From positions 620,001 to 684,000 of the forward strand of contig NZ_CP034998.1 of assembly GCF_002531755.2 (NCBI RefSeq): a stretch of DNA of 64,000 nt. Reading direction: 5' to 3'. Shown here one piece after another: positions 62,947-64,000 of this stretch; positions within the stretch are counted from its first letter, which is position 1, and each line of letters opens with the position of its first letter. The notes under the pieces are model-generated. The model was not told the origin of the DNA, ran no database searches, and saw only the letters and a list, made by a program, of their open reading frames with translations. The translations under genes were made by a program, and so were the position numbers. The stretch is from Rhizobium acidisoli. GTDB lineage: Bacteria; Pseudomonadota; Alphaproteobacteria; Rhizobiales; Rhizobiaceae.

Positions 62947-64000
62947 TCACGCCCGCTTGGTCAGCGGAAACCGCTCCCGCAGCAGCCGCAGCACTGATTC
63001 CGAAGCGATCGGCGGGCCGAACAGATAGCTCTGTCCGTAGCTGCAGCCCATTTTGGCGAGTTCGATCGCATCCTCGTTGGATTCGATCCCCTCGGCCACC
63101 ACCTTCATCTCCAGTTCGCGCGCCATTGCGATCACCGATCTGAGTACGGTCGCCTTCTTGTCGCTGCCGTCGCGCACCAGGGCCTTGTCGAGCTTGATCA
63201 TGTCGAAGGGGAAGCGGGTGAGATAGGCAAGCGACGAATAGCCGGTGCCGAAGTCGTCGAGCGCCAGGCCGATGCCGGCTTCCTTCAGCTTCTGCAGTAC
63301 GAGACGGGCCTGTTCCGGATTCTCCATCACCATGGACTCGGTCAGTTCGAGCTTGAGGCGCGAGGGCTGGCAATGCGTCTTGGCAAGAACCGAGCGCACA
63401 TCGTCATAAAGCTCGTTGTTGAGCAGCTGCACGCTCGACAGATTGATCGACACGAAGATCGGCAGTTCGCCGGTCTGGTTCTGCCAGCTCATCAGATCGT
63501 TGGTTGCCTGTTCCAGCGCGAACATGCCGAGCGGGCCGATGAGATCGGAGGATTCGGCGATCGGGATGAATTCGGATGGCGGGATATTGCCGCGCTTGGG
63601 ATGTTCCCAGCGCATCAGCGCCTCGAAGCCGGCGACCTCGACATCTTCAAGCCGGGCGATCGGCTGGTAGACCATCGACAATTCCCTCCGCTCGATGGCG
63701 CGGCGCAGATCGGTTTCGAGCTGCAGCCGGTCGGTGCCGAAATCGCGGAAGGCCGGCTGGAACGGCTCGACGCGGTTGCCGCCGGCCCGTTTTGCCCGGT
63801 ACATCGCAAGCTCGGCGTCGCTGAGCAGGCCGGTGGCGCTCTCCTGCCGGTCCACCCACGAGGTCAGCCCGATCGAAGCCGTCAGGATGATCTCGCGGTT
63901 GGCGAAGTTGATCGGCACCATGATCGCCTTGCTGATCGCATCGGCGAAATCGGCGACCTTGGCCGGATTGTGCTCGGACACCAGGATGAGGCCGAACTGG
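62947..64000 (-). CDS. GGDEF-EAL domain protein (N-terminal part off window)
   Basis: The C-terminal 350 or so residues of a cyclic-di-GMP protein; the frame is open to the last base, so the gene continues to the right. The visible start is the end of a GGDEF domain (ILTASIGLTSW, LLSDAELAMYRAKRAGGNRV). The EAL domain follows with FEALMRWEHPKRG, ELTESMVMENPEQ, LDDFGTGYSSLAYL, DMIKLDKALV and VVAEGIES, so phosphodiesterase activity is likely. The GGDEF signature itself is not in the window. A 268-base gap with no gene separates it from the lipoprotein. Confidence 0.9.
   Translation of the reverse strand, partial: QFGLILVSEHNPAKVADFADAISKAIMVPINFANREIILTASIGLTSWVDRQESATGLLSDAELAMYRAKRAGGNRVEPFQPAFRDFGTDRLQLETDLRRAIERRELSMVYQPIARLEDVEVAGFEALMRWEHPKRGNIPPSEFIPIAESSDLIGPLGMFALEQATNDLMSWQNQTGELPIFVSINLSSVQLLNNELYDDVRSVLAKTHCQPSRLKLELTESMVMENPEQARLVLQKLKEAGIGLALDDFGTGYSSLAYLTRFPFDMIKLDKALVRDGSDKKATVLRSVIAMARELEMKVVAEGIESNEDAIELAKMGCSYGQSYLFGPPIASESVLRLLRERFPLTKRA

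Overview
The window looks like part of a GC-rich alphaproteobacterial chromosome, most likely Rhizobium of the leguminosarum/etli group. This rests on recognised gene content (a bioM-bioN-bioY biotin transporter, a ctaC-D-B-G-E oxidase cluster followed by DUF983-SURF1-ispH-thrB-rnhA) and on rhizobial-type intergenic palindromes. No database search was possible, so family names come from reading motifs.

Layout. 1-11.5 kb: a GntR/FCD regulator (cut by the left edge) followed by a one-strand catabolic operon: LeuB-type dehydrogenase, iron/organic-anion-type ABC transporter (binding protein, fused double permease, ATPase), Asp/Glu-racemase-like protein, Tat-type amidohydrolase, four-carbon acid-sugar kinase, a 44-codon micro-ORF, RraA/HMG-aldolase-like protein, aldehyde dehydrogenase and cupin. 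11.5-13.4 kb: bioM-N-Y. 13.7-20.8 kb: YcaQ/AlkX-like protein, ribB, aroC and a large PAS-GGDEF-EAL protein. 20.9-22.7 kb: a YafQ/RelB-type toxin-antitoxin pair, a DUF1344 protein, and a DUF1902 antitoxin-like gene beside a decayed hicA. 22.7-30.4 kb: histidine phosphatase, fabI, a J-domain protein, a surface lipoprotein, pdxH, a polysaccharide deacetylase, a SPOR-bearing D,D-carboxypeptidase, a MazG-like protein and a GNAT protein.

30.4-45.3 kb: tldD, an IalB-like protein, the cytochrome c oxidase and heme-assembly cluster, DUF983, SURF1, ispH, thrB, rnhA, a NUDIX protein and a zinc-binding metallopeptidase. Almost every gene here except thrB and rnhA carries single-base frameshifts, nearly all of them one C or G missing from a short run. 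Restoring the missing bases rebuilds full-length families every time, so I treat these as probable sequence errors and annotate the whole genes.

45.4-51.8 kb: csbD, algH/yqgE, a DsbD-N-like periplasmic protein, a peroxiredoxin, and a probably Zur-controlled zinc ABC operon that begins with a 42-residue membrane micropeptide. 51.8-59.6 kb: a Dabb protein, a chemoreceptor, a small secreted protein, and a three-gene translationally coupled operon (diaminopropionate ammonia-lyase plus two M20 amidohydrolases) divergent from an Lrp/AsnC regulator. 59.6-62.7 kb: an AT-richer patch with an unrecognised 606-residue membrane protein, a candidate small RNA and a Gly/Tyr-rich lipoprotein. The right edge cuts a GGDEF-EAL protein.

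The most interesting leads are the acid-sugar-like catabolic operon with its doubly coupled micro-ORF, the zinc operon micropeptide, the diaminopropionate operon (possibly for acylated diaminopropionates such as those of legumes), the candidate sRNA, and a 134-bp element built of nested perfect palindromes.
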